Positions 63,310-64,000 of a DNA stretch of 64,000 bases are shown here, in pieces (within the stretch, counting starts at the first letter, position 1; every line of letters starts with the position of its first letter). A model generated the notes under the pieces. That model saw only the letters and a program-made list of their open reading frames with translations. It was not told the DNA's origin and ran no database searches. Source of the DNA: Sporodiniella umbellata (lineage: Eukaryota > Mucoromycota > Mucoromycetes > Mucorales > Rhizopodaceae); assembly GCA_025677835.1 (NCBI GenBank), contig JAIXMR010000004.1:124001-188000 (forward strand). The letters are read 5' to 3'. The position numbers and the translations under genes are program-made.

Positions 63310-64000
63310 ATGAATCACGATGACAAGATGCATACAGGCATAGAGCATTTTGGTAGAGGCTCACCTGATTCGCTTCCTCCTCGCAAATACACCGAGGCAG
63401 ATATAAGTGACTTTACAGAGTTCCCGTTGAGGAAACAAAACTCGACCTCCTTTTTACGACCCTTTTCTTCTTCGCAATCCGGCTTGAGTAGTAAAGAGGA
63501 GCCCAAGAGAGTAAGCTTGTTGGGGCAGGACATTACGGATAATGGAGAGAAGTATTTGGCAATGGATCCCTTGGACTTGTCTCGATTTAGAAAGTGGATG
63601 GTTGGGTTTTGTATTGTCAATTTTGATCTGGAAATAGGCCAGGGTAAATGGGCTGTTAATCCGACAGATAGCTAATCTATGCCCTTATTTAGCTCTAGAC
63701 TATGTTTACCCTCCTATGGATATCTCTAAAGACGAGCAAAAAAATATGTAAGAAGCTCTCACTTTATATGTACACACAAAGGAAAACTAAGGTTCAGTAA
63801 TATCTCAGCTGCTTTTCTGCATTTCCCGATTCCAACGTGTTCGAAGTAGGAGATCAAATATTCAACATAAGAATCAGAGCAAGCACTTCCAAATTTGCTG
63901 TTTCTGGTAAGAGTAAAAGTTGTGTGGGTTGTTGAATAAAATAAAAAGGCTGATTGGTTTGCAAACACTTATAGGCCCTACTGCAGACGCTGGGTTTTTG
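63310..64000 (+). CDS. DENND6-like (FAM116) Rab guanine-nucleotide exchange factor, 5' part
   Basis: Exons visible: 63310–63643, 63693–63747, 63809–63906 and 63975 onward, cut by the window end; phases agree. The N-terminal about 95 residues are Ser/Pro-rich and not conserved. The upstream DENN module starts with LSRFRKWMVGFCIVNFDLEI, GQALDYVYPPMDISKDEQKN, ICFSAFPDSNVFEVGDQIFN, IRIRASTSKF, then GPTADAGFL. The order WxxxFCVVxFDLExGQ–LxYxxP–FPDS–F–R is that of DENND6A/B, which in animals activate Rab14/Rab35 in endosomal recycling. The start at 63310 is the first ATG that avoids low-complexity sequence upstream. Confidence 0.85.

Overview
This window looks like nuclear DNA of a filamentous fungus of the Mucoromycota, probably Mucorales. 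The evidence is AT-rich sequence, protein genes split by many short GT–AG introns (43–139 bases, often with CTAAC/CTGAT-like branch sites), compact gene spacing, and decayed transposable elements of types I associate with Mucorales. No bacterial operons, CRISPR arrays, tRNA or rRNA genes were seen. For each multi-exon gene I rebuilt the exons by hand; every complete model sums to an intact reading frame, and exon coordinates are given in the entries.

Region 1 (1–20.9 kb) is gene-dense. It holds a 3'-partial helical protein, a glutathione S-transferase, SDH4/CybS divergent to a DTWD1-type tRNA-modifying enzyme, a secreted GH20 beta-hexosaminidase, BUD31, an orphan calcineurin-A tail, cytosolic alanyl-tRNA synthetase, a small bZIP factor, an acetylpolyamine-deacetylase-like HDAC, a two-domain multicopper-oxidase relative, NMN adenylyltransferase, a GH125 mannosidase, a Has1/DDX18 helicase and an unknown coiled-coil protein.

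Region 2 (20.9–38.2 kb) has islands in AT-rich DNA: the MCM-binding protein MCMBP, an unknown coiled-coil protein, and an FYRN/FYRC-domain protein. Between them are 1.4–4.8 kb spacers, one with a dead LINE reverse-transcriptase fragment.

Region 3 (38.2–55.7 kb) is repeat-dominated. Two near-identical arms of about 2.25 kb in inverted orientation flank a 5.0 kb spacer, forming a 9.5 kb palindrome. After it come a broken C2H2 zinc-finger gene of a fungal dispersed family, two Ser/Pro-type minisatellites, coding debris, a candidate solo LTR and a diverged third copy of part of the palindrome arm.

Region 4 (55.7–64 kb) returns to genes: a KDM4-type JmjN/JmjC/extended-PHD histone demethylase divergent to an SDF2-like MIR-domain ER protein, mitochondrial ribosomal protein uL15m, a second solo LTR, a dead Tc1/mariner-type transposase, and the 5' end of a DENND6-like Rab GEF.

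The genes are housekeeping functions with no shared pathway. The more unusual items are the palindrome, the multicopper-oxidase relative lacking half of its trinuclear copper ligands, the free-standing calcineurin tail, and the decayed zinc-finger/minisatellite family.
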